From an uncultured Neomegalonema sp. (GTDB lineage: Bacteria > Pseudomonadota > Alphaproteobacteria > Rhodobacterales > Rhodobacteraceae): a DNA stretch of 64,000 nucleotides. The position numbers and the translations under genes were made by a program. Under the pieces are notes generated by a model, which saw only the letters and a list, made by a program, of their open reading frames with translations, did no database searches and was not told where the DNA came from. The stretch covers positions 1 through 64,000 of the forward strand of contig CALLLP010000013.1 in the NCBI GenBank assembly GCA_938008165.1, in the 5' to 3' direction. Shown in pieces: positions 17,803 to 25,359 of the stretch. Position 1 is the stretch's first letter. The number at the start of each line of letters is the position of its first letter.

Positions 17803-19095
17803 TCACGACGACAGGGCATGGTCCAGATCGCGGATCAGATCTTCGGGGGTCTCGACCCCGATGGACAGGCGGATCACGTCATCCCCCGCCCCGGCCACGT
17901 CGCGCTGTTCGGGGGTCAGTTGCCGGTGTGTCGTGCTGGCCGGATGCAGAATCAGCGAGCGGGCATCGCCGATATTGGCAAGGTGGCTGAACAGCGTGCA
18001 TCCCTCGACGACCTTCAGCCCCGCCTCGTACCCGCCCTTCACGCCAAAGGTGAAGACCGAGCCAAACCCGTTCTCCAGATATTTCGTTGCCAGCGCGTGA
18101 TAGGGATTATCGCGCAATCCCGCATAGCGAACCCACGCCACCCGCTCGTGACCATCGAGAAAATCGGCGACGATCTGCGCGTTCTCGCAATGACGGCGCA
18201 TCCGCATGGCGAGGCTTTCGATTCCGAGAAGGGTCTGAAACGCGTTCATCGGGGCCATGGTGGGGCCAAGATCGCGCAGACCGATGGCATGGCCATGCAT
18301 GGTCAGCGCCATATCTCCAAAACTCTCATGAAAATTCAGGCCGTGATAGGCGGGTTCGGGGGCGGCGAGGCCGGGAAAGCGGTCCTGCACCGCACTCCAG
18401 TCGAACAGACCGCTATCGACCATCGCCCCGCCCATCGACGTCCCGTTCCCGCTGAGGAATTTGGTGGTCGAATGAAGCACCACATCCGCCCCCCATTCGA
18501 TCGGACGGCACAGGAACGGGGTCGCCATCGTATTATCGACGATCAGCGGCAACCCCGCCTCCCGCGCGATCTGTGCCACGGCCTCCAGATCGGTGACGAC
18601 TCCACCGGGATTGGCCAGCGCCTCGCAAAAGATGGCCTTGGTCTTTGGCCCAATGGCCGTGCGGATCGCCTCAGGATCTTCGAAATCCGCGAAATCGCAT
18701 TGCCAGTCGAATTTGCGGAATGTCTTGCCGAATTGCGTGACCGATCCGCCATAGAGCCGGTTCGAGGCGACAAAACGGTCCCCCGGCTCCATCAGGGCGA
18801 AGAAGACCAGCAATTGCGCCGAATGCCCCGATGCTGTGCAAGTCGTGCCCCGCCCGCCTTCGAGGCTCGCGAGGCGCTCCTCCAGCACGGCAACGGTCGG
18901 ATTCGTCAGGCGCGAATAGATGAAGCCGAAACTTTGCAGGTTGAACAGAGACGCCGCATCATCCGCGTCATGGAAGACATAGGACGTATTCTGAAAAATC
19001 GGCGTCTGCCGCGCGCCGGTCACCGGCTCAGGCTGTGCCCCGGCATGGACCATGCGCGTCTCGAAACCGTATTCGGGGGTTTTGCGTCGGGTCAT
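17803..19095 (-). CDS. metY: O-acetylhomoserine aminocarboxypropyltransferase (sulfhydrylase)
   Basis: A 430-residue Cys/Met-metabolism PLP enzyme that makes homocysteine (or methionine) from O-acetylhomoserine and sulfide (or methanethiol). The start FETRMVHAGAQPEPVTGARQ is typical. The PLP-contact region SRLTNPTVAVLEERLASLEGG and the Schiff-base motif HSTTKFLSGNGTSMGG are intact, and the length matches MetY rather than the shorter cystathionine enzymes. The CoA-binding-protein gene lies directly upstream on the same strand, a frequent Rhodobacterales pairing. Confidence 0.93.
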   Translation of the reverse strand: MTRRKTPEYGFETRMVHAGAQPEPVTGARQTPIFQNTSYVFHDADDAASLFNLQSFGFIYSRLTNPTVAVLEERLASLEGGRGTTCTASGHSAQLLVFFALMEPGDRFVASNRLYGGSVTQFGKTFRKFDWQCDFADFEDPEAIRTAIGPKTKAIFCEALANPGGVVTDLEAVAQIAREAGLPLIVDNTMATPFLCRPIEWGADVVLHSTTKFLSGNGTSMGGAMVDSGLFDWSAVQDRFPGLAAPEPAYHGLNFHESFGDMALTMHGHAIGLRDLGPTMAPMNAFQTLLGIESLAMRMRRHCENAQIVADFLDGHERVAWVRYAGLRDNPYHALATKYLENGFGSVFTFGVKGGYEAGLKVVEGCTLFSHLANIGDARSLILHPASTTHRQLTPEQRDVAGAGDDVIRLSIGVETPEDLIRDLDHALSS

Positions 19096-19102
19096 GGGCT
19101 TC

Positions 19103-19150
19103 CCTTTACACTCAGGATCACCACCCGTTTGTGGGGATCATACGCTTTGG
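19103..19150 (-). promoter_or_regulatory. Possible leader hairpin upstream of metY
   Basis: In the leader of metY, the minus-strand RNA can fold GATCCCCAC with GTGGTGATC (one mismatch) around a six-base loop, at about 19116-19139 in + coordinates, about 20 bases before the start. It contains GTGGTGAT, which recalls one strand of the SAM-II riboswitch, but the second pairing strand and pseudoknot bases are not apparent. Reported only as a hairpin. Confidence 0.25.
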
Positions 19151-19159
19151 CCAAGCGGG

Positions 19160-19648
19160 TCAAACCCGCCGCCGCCGCGCGGTGATGACGCCCGAATCAA
19201 AGCCGCCCCAGCTCAGCTCCGCATTCAGGCGTCCGAATTCGATCTTCGGGCAGCGGTCCATAATAACCTCCAACCCCGCCGCGCGGGCCAAGGCGGCCGC
19301 TTCGGGGTTTTCGACGCCCAGCTGCATCCAGATAACGCGGATGCCTTTTTCGGAAGCCAGCGCGATCGCATCTTCCGTCACGCCCATCGCCGCCGCCGAA
19401 TTGCGAAAGACATCGACCATCTCGAAAGGGCCGGGCGTGTCGGCAAGGCTGGCATATACCGTCTCGCCCAGAATTTCCTGTCCCGCCAGCCCCGGATTGA
19501 TCGGCAGTACGCGGTATCCCTTCGTCTGGAGATATTTCATCGCGAAATAGCTGGGCCTTTGCCATTTTGCCGAGGCCCCAACCAGCGCGATGGTCTTCAC
19601 GGATCGCAGGATTCGCAGGATATCGGAATCGGCATAGATTTCGGGCAT
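19160..19648 (-). CDS. CoA-binding (YccU-like) protein
   Basis: A 162-residue single Rossmann-fold protein of the succinyl-CoA-synthetase-like CoA-binding family. The nucleotide-binding start VKTIALVGASAKWQRPSYFAMKYLQTKGYRVLPINPG and the middle IRVIWMQLGVENPEAAALARAAGLEVIMDRCPK are characteristic. Family members bind CoA, but no reaction is established. It sits 64 bp upstream of metY on the same strand and may be in its transcript. The divergent alpha/beta hydrolase starts 130 bp away. Confidence 0.9.
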   Translation of the reverse strand: MPEIYADSDILRILRSVKTIALVGASAKWQRPSYFAMKYLQTKGYRVLPINPGLAGQEILGETVYASLADTPGPFEMVDVFRNSAAAMGVTEDAIALASEKGIRVIWMQLGVENPEAAALARAAGLEVIMDRCPKIEFGRLNAELSWGGFDSGVITARRRRV

Positions 19649-19778
19649 GGGCGGGGTGCCTGTCGCTGGTTCGGTCAGGGACCGATCCTGACCCCACAGC
19701 CAGCGCCATGCAACCGCTCATGACTGTAACCGCCCCGCGCGATGTCCTATGCTCACCGAAAAACGAGGGGAAAGACGC

Positions 19779-20660
19779 ATGTTCGAGGGGTTCGAGACAA
19801 TCGATCTGGAGACGCAGGGCGCGGTGATCCATGGGGTCACGGGGGGCGAGGGACCGCCCCTGTTATTGCTGCATGGCAATCCGCAAACCCATGCGATGTG
19901 GCACCGGATCGCCCCCGCATTGGCCGAGCGATACACGGTTGTTGCCTGCGACCTGCGCGGCTATGGCCGCTCGTCCAAACCGCCCAGCACCGAGGACCAC
20001 ACCCCCTATTCAAAACGCGCCATGGCCGCCGATATGGTGCAGGTGATGCAGACATTGGGGCATGCGCGCTTTCATATCGCAGCGCATGACCGGGGCGCGC
20101 GGGTGGCGCATCGGCTGGGGATGGACTGGCCCGAAAGCGTCCTGCGCATGGCCTTGCTCGACATCGCCCCGACCCGCGAAATGTATCGCGACGCGACGGA
20201 TGGATTCGCGCGCGACTACTGGCACTGGTATTTCATGATCCAGCCCGCCCCCCTGCCCGAGCGGATGATGGCGACAGACCCGGAGGGGTTCTGGCGTTGG
20301 AAATGCGGCGGCAAAGGCAAGGGGCTGGATCATTTCGCCCCCGAAGCGCTGGCCGATTACCTTGCCACCTTCACGCCCGAGACAATCCGCGCGACCTGCG
20401 AGGATTACCGCGCCGCCGCGAGCATCGACATACGCCATGACGACGAGGATGCCGGGCGCAAGCTGGCCTGTCCCCTGCTGGTCCTTTGGGGAAAAAACGG
20501 GGCCATCGAGCGGCATTTCGACTGTCTGGCCCTGTGGCGCGAACGGGCGGCGGATATACGCGGACATGCCCTGCCCGGCGGGCATTATCTGGCCGAAGAA
20601 CTGCCGGAGGATGTCTTGCGCGAATTCCTCGCCTTTTTTGGAGAAGGCGCAGACCGGTGA
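19779..20660 (+). CDS. Alpha/beta hydrolase, fluoroacetate/haloacetate-dehalogenase-like
   Basis: A 293-residue alpha/beta hydrolase. The nucleophile motif is AHDRGARVAHR: Asp replaces the usual Ser, and the following Arg plus the second Arg three residues on match the carboxylate clamp of bacterial fluoroacetate dehalogenase. Further matches are the HGNPQTHAMWHRI oxyanion region, ALLDIAPTREM with the acidic triad member, the WHWYFMIQPAPLPE halide-pocket region (His-Trp), CEDYRAAASIDIRHD, and the final His in LPGGHYLAEE. The family cleaves C-F or C-Cl bonds of haloacetates; epoxide hydrolases share the Asp nucleophile but not this Arg pair. Start at 19779 follows AGGGGAAAG. Real substrate is not proven. 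Confidence 0.85.
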   Translation: MFEGFETIDLETQGAVIHGVTGGEGPPLLLLHGNPQTHAMWHRIAPALAERYTVVACDLRGYGRSSKPPSTEDHTPYSKRAMAADMVQVMQTLGHARFHIAAHDRGARVAHRLGMDWPESVLRMALLDIAPTREMYRDATDGFARDYWHWYFMIQPAPLPERMMATDPEGFWRWKCGGKGKGLDHFAPEALADYLATFTPETIRATCEDYRAAASIDIRHDDEDAGRKLACPLLVLWGKNGAIERHFDCLALWRERAADIRGHALPGGHYLAEELPEDVLREFLAFFGEGADR

Positions 20661-20729
20661 CGGGCGGGACCGCATCGGATATCGCAATGCCGGATCTGGG
20701 GGCGCACCGGGGGGCACGCAGAGATTATC

Positions 20730-21125
20730 TTATTGGGCAATCGGCAAATCCGCCTTTCGCCATGCATCGAAGCCCCCATCCATATGGATGATCTGAATGA
20801 ACCCCAGATCGGCCATGATCCGCACCGCTCCAATGCTGCGATGGCCGCTTTTGCAATGCACGACCCACCGGGCGCTGCGGTCAAGTCTGGATACATCCCG
20901 CCGAAAGAACGGTGAAAGATAGTTGATACGCTGCGCCCCCTCGATATGTCCCTTGCTGTATTCAAAGCCGAAGCGCACATCCAGAACGCGAATATCGCGG
21001 TCTGTGTCGATCAGCGCGGCGACGTCCCGCGCGGGCAGATGGATCACCGCCTCATTGGCAAAACCGCTGGCCGCCGCCGCGATCTGAATCGTCAGGACGG
21101 CGCAGAACAGGCGGATCGATCCCAT
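20730..21125 (-). CDS. Exported rhodanese-domain protein
   Basis: A 131-residue single rhodanese domain behind a signal peptide (MGSIRLFCAVLTIQIAAAASGFANEA). The active-site loop is HCKSGHRS with the catalytic Cys. Such domains carry a persulfide on that Cys and pass sulfur to an acceptor such as cyanide, thiols or a protein. Location would be periplasmic. A GTG at 21137, overlapping the stop of the upstream rhodanese gene, is an alternative start; either way the two genes form one operon with tandem rhodaneses. Confidence 0.85.
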   Translation of the reverse strand: MGSIRLFCAVLTIQIAAAASGFANEAVIHLPARDVAALIDTDRDIRVLDVRFGFEYSKGHIEGAQRINYLSPFFRRDVSRLDRSARWVVHCKSGHRSIGAVRIMADLGFIQIIHMDGGFDAWRKADLPIAQ

Positions 21126-21133
21126 CACGCCTG

Positions 21134-21700
21134 TCACGACCCGGATTCAGGCTTCATGCGGATCGCATCCTGACGCTCGATCAGGCGGCCCCATTTGCGA
21201 TTGAAAGGATGGATCGCGCTGGTTTCGCCCTGTTTGGCCACGACATTCTTGTATTCGTTATGCCACTTGAACAGCCCCCCGGCGAGATTGTAGACCGCCC
21301 CCGCCTCCGGGGCGCTGGACATGACGCGCTGGGCAAGGCGGCTGGAGCGCTCGCCGACAGAGCAGTAGAAAACAGCGGTCTTGCCGCGCAAGGCATCGGC
21401 ATGATCATCCAAAAAATCCGGCGCGCTGATCGAGGGCGACACGCGGATCGCGCCATCGATCCGGCTCACATCGTATTCCGATTGATCGCGCACATCGAAC
21501 AGGACCACATCCTCCGGGTTCATCGCGGCAAGTTCATCGGTCGACAGATGCCGCACATCGCCATAGCGCTGCATCAGATTGACATGGAAACGATCCAGCT
21601 TCGCGCTCGCCGTGGCCCCGGCCAGAGCGGCGGTGGTCATCCCGATAACGGCCAAGGCGATGGCGACAATTCTGCGAAGGTTTTGGAAAAAAGAGGTCAT
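21134..21700 (-). CDS. Exported rhodanese-domain protein
   Basis: A 188-residue protein with a signal peptide or anchor (TSFFQNLRRIVAIALAVIG, then TTAALAGATASA) and one rhodanese domain. The loop FYCSVGERSSRLA holds the catalytic Cys; the preceding DVVLFDVRDQSEYDVSRIDGAIRV is the usual rhodanese middle. A C-terminal extension after the domain (NEYKNVVAKQGETSAIHPFNRKWGRLI) resembles the tail of sulfurtransferases annotated as exported rhodaneses in marine Alphaproteobacteria. The start at 21700 removes a 14-residue upstream extension that lacks signal character. It precedes the first rhodanese gene in the same operon and is divergent from the FAD oxidoreductase. Confidence 0.85.
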   Translation of the reverse strand: MTSFFQNLRRIVAIALAVIGMTTAALAGATASAKLDRFHVNLMQRYGDVRHLSTDELAAMNPEDVVLFDVRDQSEYDVSRIDGAIRVSPSISAPDFLDDHADALRGKTAVFYCSVGERSSRLAQRVMSSAPEAGAVYNLAGGLFKWHNEYKNVVAKQGETSAIHPFNRKWGRLIERQDAIRMKPESGS

Positions 21701-22032
21701 AAAGCGCTCCAGACATCCAGTATTCGTCGAAAAATGGCCCAAAGCTGCGCATCGGCCAGATTTTTATGCAACGGCAATTCGGATCGCAGCCATCCGTCAC
21801 GCCCTCGGCAAAGAATAGCACCGTTTGCGGTAACACCGTCACCCGGCCTCATCACGATCGCCCATATTTCCGTGAAGTCGAAGGCCCTATCGCCCGCAGG
21901 TCGCATCTCCATGGCAGGATGGGCGCGGATACAGCCTTATGAGAGAGATCTTCCATAAGGCGATGGCTGTTTCGATGGCCATCGCAAGGGTGATTGTTTT
22001 TTGATAGAGCGAGCCGCGAAAAGGACGACATC
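21701..22032. promoter_or_regulatory. Divergent intergenic region with a perfect inverted repeat
   Basis: 332 bases between the leftward rhodanese pair and the rightward FAD oxidoreductase, with no convincing ORF. It holds a perfect 8-bp inverted repeat GCCTTATG / CATAAGGC (21934-21941 and 21954-21961, 12-base spacer), closely followed by a GATGGC / GCCATC pair (21962-21983). They lie 50-100 bp before the oxidoreductase start, the position expected for an operator or promoter element. Confidence 0.4.
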
Positions 22033-23148
22033 ATGGCGCAAGACAGCGAACCCGCATCCCGTGTTGTTCTCATCGGGGGCGGGCATACCCATTCCCTCGT
22101 CCTGCACGCCATGCGTCAGCGCCCGCTGATCAATGCCGCCGTGACCGTCATCAATCCGGGCCGTACAGCGCCCTATTCCGGGATGCTGCCGGGCTTCGTG
22201 GCCGGGCATTATTCCCGCGCAGCGCTCGATATCGACATTGCACAGCTGTGTAACGATGTGGGCGCACGCTTTATCGATGGCCGCGCCACGGCCATGGACC
22301 CCGATTCACGCATGGTGCTGCTGGAGGATGGCGCGGCGCTTCCCTACGATCTGGCGAGTTTCGATGTGGGCATCACCTCCGCCATGCCCCGCATTCCCGG
22401 CTTTGCCGATCATGGGGTTCCGGCCAAGCCGCTGGGGATTTTTGCCGAGCGGTGGGATGCCTATCGCAAGGAGGCAGGGGCAAAATCCGTGGCCGTGATC
22501 GGCGGCGGCATCGCGGGGGCAGAGTTGGCGATGGCGATGGCCTATGCCTTGCGCCATCGCCAGAACACCACGATACGCCTGATCGATCGAAGCGGCATCC
22601 TCGCGGATAACAGCGATACCGCGCGCAAAAACGTCAGGGCAGAACTTGACCGCAATGGCGTCGAGGTTATCGAGCGCGCCCCGGTGCGCGAGGTTATACC
22701 CGGTGGGGTCATGATCGAAGGTGGAACAACGATCGAGGCGAATTTCGTGGTCGGGGCCGCAGGGGCAACGCCACATCCATGGATCGCCCGGACGGGTCTC
22801 GACCTGCACCACGGCTATATCAAGGTCGATAAAGCGCTGCGTGCCAGTCTTGCCGGGGTCTCTGCGACCGGAGTCTATGCCGTTGGCGATTGCGCGCATC
22901 TGGTGGATAATCCGCGCCCGAAAGCCGGGGTCTATGCCGTGCGCGAAGCGCCTGTCTTATTCGAAAACCTGCACCGCGCGCTCGCCGGATCGCCGCCGCA
23001 GGATTACGTCCCGCAATCGGATTACCTCAAACTCGTCTCCTTGGGCGGCAAGCGCGCCTTTGGCGAGAAATTCGGGATCGGCTTTTCCGGCGGACTGGTC
23101 TGGCGGCTGAAGGACCATATCGACCGCAAGTTCATGAACCAGTTCTAA
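22033..23148 (+). CDS. FAD-dependent pyridine-nucleotide-disulfide oxidoreductase (NDH-2/SQR-like, SelD-N-terminal type)
   Basis: A 371-residue flavoprotein. The N-terminal ADP-binding motif is VVLIGGGHTHSLVLHAM, whose GGGHTH form is typical of the family otherwise fused to the N-terminus of selenide,water dikinase. A second dinucleotide fold starts at VAVIGGGIAGAELAMAMAY, and the FAD-closing motif is GVYAVGDCAH. The redox-active CxxxxC of glutathione-reductase types is absent, so it resembles NDH-2/sulfide:quinone-type proteins. The C-terminus KDHIDRKFMNQF is probably membrane-associating. No selD gene occurs here. The rhodaneses on both sides suggest a role in sulfur oxidation or persulfide handling; this is inference. 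Confidence 0.83.
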   Translation: MAQDSEPASRVVLIGGGHTHSLVLHAMRQRPLINAAVTVINPGRTAPYSGMLPGFVAGHYSRAALDIDIAQLCNDVGARFIDGRATAMDPDSRMVLLEDGAALPYDLASFDVGITSAMPRIPGFADHGVPAKPLGIFAERWDAYRKEAGAKSVAVIGGGIAGAELAMAMAYALRHRQNTTIRLIDRSGILADNSDTARKNVRAELDRNGVEVIERAPVREVIPGGVMIEGGTTIEANFVVGAAGATPHPWIARTGLDLHHGYIKVDKALRASLAGVSATGVYAVGDCAHLVDNPRPKAGVYAVREAPVLFENLHRALAGSPPQDYVPQSDYLKLVSLGGKRAFGEKFGIGFSGGLVWRLKDHIDRKFMNQF

Positions 23149-23153
23149 AAGCT

Positions 23154-23181
23154 TTTTCAGCGACTGGTGATCCGCTGAAAA
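23154..23181. terminator. Hairpin between convergent genes
   Basis: A perfect 9-bp inverted repeat TTTTCAGCG / CGCTGAAAA (23154-23162, 23173-23181) around a 10-base loop, 5 bp after the oxidoreductase stop. A-rich and T-rich flanks on both arms make it a reasonable bidirectional terminator between this gene and the convergent rhodanese gene. Confidence 0.6.
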
Positions 23182-23215
23182 TGCGCACCGCCTATTCCTG
23201 CTCATCGATTGACTG

Positions 23216-23722
23216 TCAGAGAATCTGTCCGTCCAGTTCTTTGGCCGTCGGGGGGCGCAGGGGCAAATCCCTGGCGATCCATCCCGGCCCGGCACCGGAG
23301 CCGATCATGCCTTCGGGCACATCGATGATATTGGTAAAGCCCGCTTCCATCAGCCGCCTGTTCATCCTGTCAGACCGCACCCCCCGTGCACAGATCAGGG
23401 CAACGGGGCGCTCGCCCTTCTGCGCGATAAGGGACCGCAAGGTCGTCTCGAAATCATCGCGGCGCATATCGAGCGGGATGGCGGAGGAGGCGATGCCGGT
23501 ACGCTTCCATTCATCGGGCCTGCGAATATCGATCAGATAGACATCTTCGGCGTTCGCCCGCTTGTGGACTTCCTCGACCGTCAGCGCCCCATCGGCGGCC
23601 GCATCCGCAAAGACATTGAACCATGTCACCGCGCCCCCAGCCGACGCTGTCACCGCCAATCCACCCGCAGCGATGAGCCATCGGCGAGTTCGGTTTGGGG
23701 AGTGATGATTCCGGGTGCTCAC
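23216..23722 (-). CDS. Membrane-anchored or exported rhodanese-domain protein
   Basis: A 168-residue protein. The start is a GTG at 23722 because a strong GGGAGGG site stands 8 bases upstream and the sequence then reads STRNHHSPNRTRRWLIAAGG, a twin-arginine-like basic stretch leading into a hydrophobic segment. ATG codons further upstream (23764, 23767) lack a ribosome site. The rhodanese domain has DVYLIDIRRPDEWKRTGI and the active loop ICARGVRSDRM with the catalytic Cys. It is the third rhodanese in 3 kb, convergent with the FAD oxidoreductase, and would act on the outer face of the inner membrane. Confidence 0.85.
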   Translation of the reverse strand: MSTRNHHSPNRTRRWLIAAGGLAVTASAGGAVTWFNVFADAAADGALTVEEVHKRANAEDVYLIDIRRPDEWKRTGIASSAIPLDMRRDDFETTLRSLIAQKGERPVALICARGVRSDRMNRRLMEAGFTNIIDVPEGMIGSGAGPGWIARDLPLRPPTAKELDGQIL

Positions 23723-23880
23723 GTCTCGTCCCTCCCTGAAAACGGATTGAGTTGAGGCTGTCATCATACCCCGTTTTACCCGCAGATTCGACCCCATGAC
23801 CGCACACATTGTCGTCAGGATCGACCCGGTTTTCCTTTGGCGCCTGCGCTCCCCCGCAAGCGCCGGTAACATGCCCTGTG

Positions 23881-24912
23881 TCAGAAGATCGGGGGTAATG
23901 TCTGGATCACCAGCCGCAACAATTGTGCGCGGCTTTGGCACCGGGTCTTAGACAGGACTGCACGCACCTGATTATGAACCGTATGTGGTGAGGTAGAGCG
24001 CTTCTCGGCGATGATGGTGGTGCTCCACCCCTCGATCATGAGCGCACAGACATCGGTCTCTGCCTTCGTCAGACCGTAGAGCCGTGCAAAACTCTGCACA
24101 TCAAGGTCAGGGGGCGTTTCCATGTCGATCATCAGCAGGATCACGCCCGTCAGATCGCTCTCGATCTCGGCGGTTACATCCCGTAACGGCGTCATGCTGA
24201 GCAGTAGGGGTTTCTGTCCATCCTTTTTCTCGATTCGCATCGGCGCAGTGAGCACATCATCCATGCCATTGGCCATCCTTGCCGACCGACGGAGCATCTC
24301 ATACAACTTCGCGGTCAGATCTGGATCAATAAGGTCGATTTTCCTGTCGTGCCTCAGCCGGATGGTATCCCGTTGATCCAGCATCCGAGATGCTTCGTTA
24401 TTGGTGATGATAACCTCGCCATTCGGCAAGACGATCGCAATGCCGACATGCAGTCTGTCCAGCACTGAGATCACGGCCTTGTAGCGCTGTCGCAACAGCA
24501 AGAACGTTCGACCCAGATCGACCGCCTGCCCCAGATGCGGGACCAACGAATGAACCGCCGGTTGCACATACGCTGGAACTGTCTGGACAGAGGCATCGTA
24601 GGCGAGGGCGATACCGTCGGACCACCCGGCATTATCGGTGAGTCTGAACCCGACGCGGCGGCGGATATTCAGACGCTGGAGCGTATGCACGTAATGGGGT
24701 AACGCATCAAGCTGCGACGCCGTCATCCCGGCGGCATCGTCGTAATACAATTCCCCCACTTTTTGCCGTGCGATCTCCTGCCATGCCGCAGCTTCCATGT
24801 GAGCGTATTCGCGGTGGTACTGATCGATAAAATCCTGACCTTGATCCCGATAGAATTTGCTCATTGCATTGAATCCATCGAAGGATTGGTCGTTTTCATG
24901 CAACACGATCAC
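23881..24912 (-). CDS. LuxR-type HTH regulator with PAS-like sensor
   Basis: At least 343 residues from a GTG at 24912. The C-terminal about 65 residues are a LuxR/GerE-type helix-turn-helix (YGLTKAETDVCALMIEGWST ... TSPHTVHNQVRAVLSKTRC). The middle contains a PAS-like region (LDRLHVGIAIVLPNGEVIITNNEASRML). The frame stays open a further 39 codons upstream, to a TGA at 25030-25032, and encodes plausible protein (EKLISDVIRHAYGAVLDN) that looks like the start of this family, but that extension contains no ATG, GTG or TTG. The true start is therefore unsettled (possibly ATC at 25029/25026 or CTG). It is divergent from a related regulator and lies upstream of the fimbrial operon, its probable target. 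Confidence 0.8.
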   Translation of the reverse strand: MIVLHENDQSFDGFNAMSKFYRDQGQDFIDQYHREYAHMEAAAWQEIARQKVGELYYDDAAGMTASQLDALPHYVHTLQRLNIRRRVGFRLTDNAGWSDGIALAYDASVQTVPAYVQPAVHSLVPHLGQAVDLGRTFLLLRQRYKAVISVLDRLHVGIAIVLPNGEVIITNNEASRMLDQRDTIRLRHDRKIDLIDPDLTAKLYEMLRRSARMANGMDDVLTAPMRIEKKDGQKPLLLSMTPLRDVTAEIESDLTGVILLMIDMETPPDLDVQSFARLYGLTKAETDVCALMIEGWSTTIIAEKRSTSPHTVHNQVRAVLSKTRCQSRAQLLRLVIQTLPPIF

Positions 24913-25359
24913 GGCACCGCGCGCACCCAGCGCATCGGCGATTGCATCGAGAACCTTGTCCCAATGGGTATTATCCAGAACAGCACCATAGGCATGTCTG
25001 ATGACGTCAGAAATCAGTTTTTCGATGATTCACCCCCCCCCTTCGACGATGTCAATTTATTGAGATCGACGGGCAGTGACTGTTACGCATGAACCTTTTT
25101 TACTACCATAGCACGATTTGGCCATAGCCAAGTATTCTACTGTTGGTAACGTAGCTCCTCAGTTACTCGCTTTTATGTGTTGGAATGTGTACGCCATGGG
25201 AAGTTCAATTAAATGCTCGCTTTTTAACATATGTGCAATTTTTAGTTGTTTTTTCAACTACCATATATTTTGCGCATTTCTGGCTTGTTACAAGACTCAC
25301 TATTTTGTGACTTCATGTAACGCGACACCCGCGTCGATTGGATGACGGGGGAAAATGCA
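24913..25359. promoter_or_regulatory. AT-rich divergent control region with G/C tract and palindromes
   Basis: About 430 bases separating two LuxR-type genes. The part at 24913-25029 may be 5' coding sequence of the leftward gene. At 25033-25041 is an uninterrupted run of nine C (nine G on the transcribed strand), 5-8 bases from the candidate starts. From about 25070 to 25330 the DNA is markedly AT-rich. It contains a TAGTTG-T6-CAACTA hairpin (25243-25260) and a 35-bp imperfect palindrome with arms GTTACA/TGTAAC (25287-25321) and inner TCAC/GTGA, 39 bp before the rightward start. Promoters and operators for both regulators should be here. Confidence 0.5.

Noticed and set aside
19096-19150. 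SAM-II riboswitch upstream of metY.
   Set aside because: Only one strand-like motif (GTGGTGAT) is present; the pseudoknot partner is missing. Only a hairpin is reported.
23764-23767. ATG starts for the third rhodanese.
   Set aside because: No ribosome site, whereas the GTG at 23722 has GGGAGGG at ideal spacing and begins a signal-like segment.
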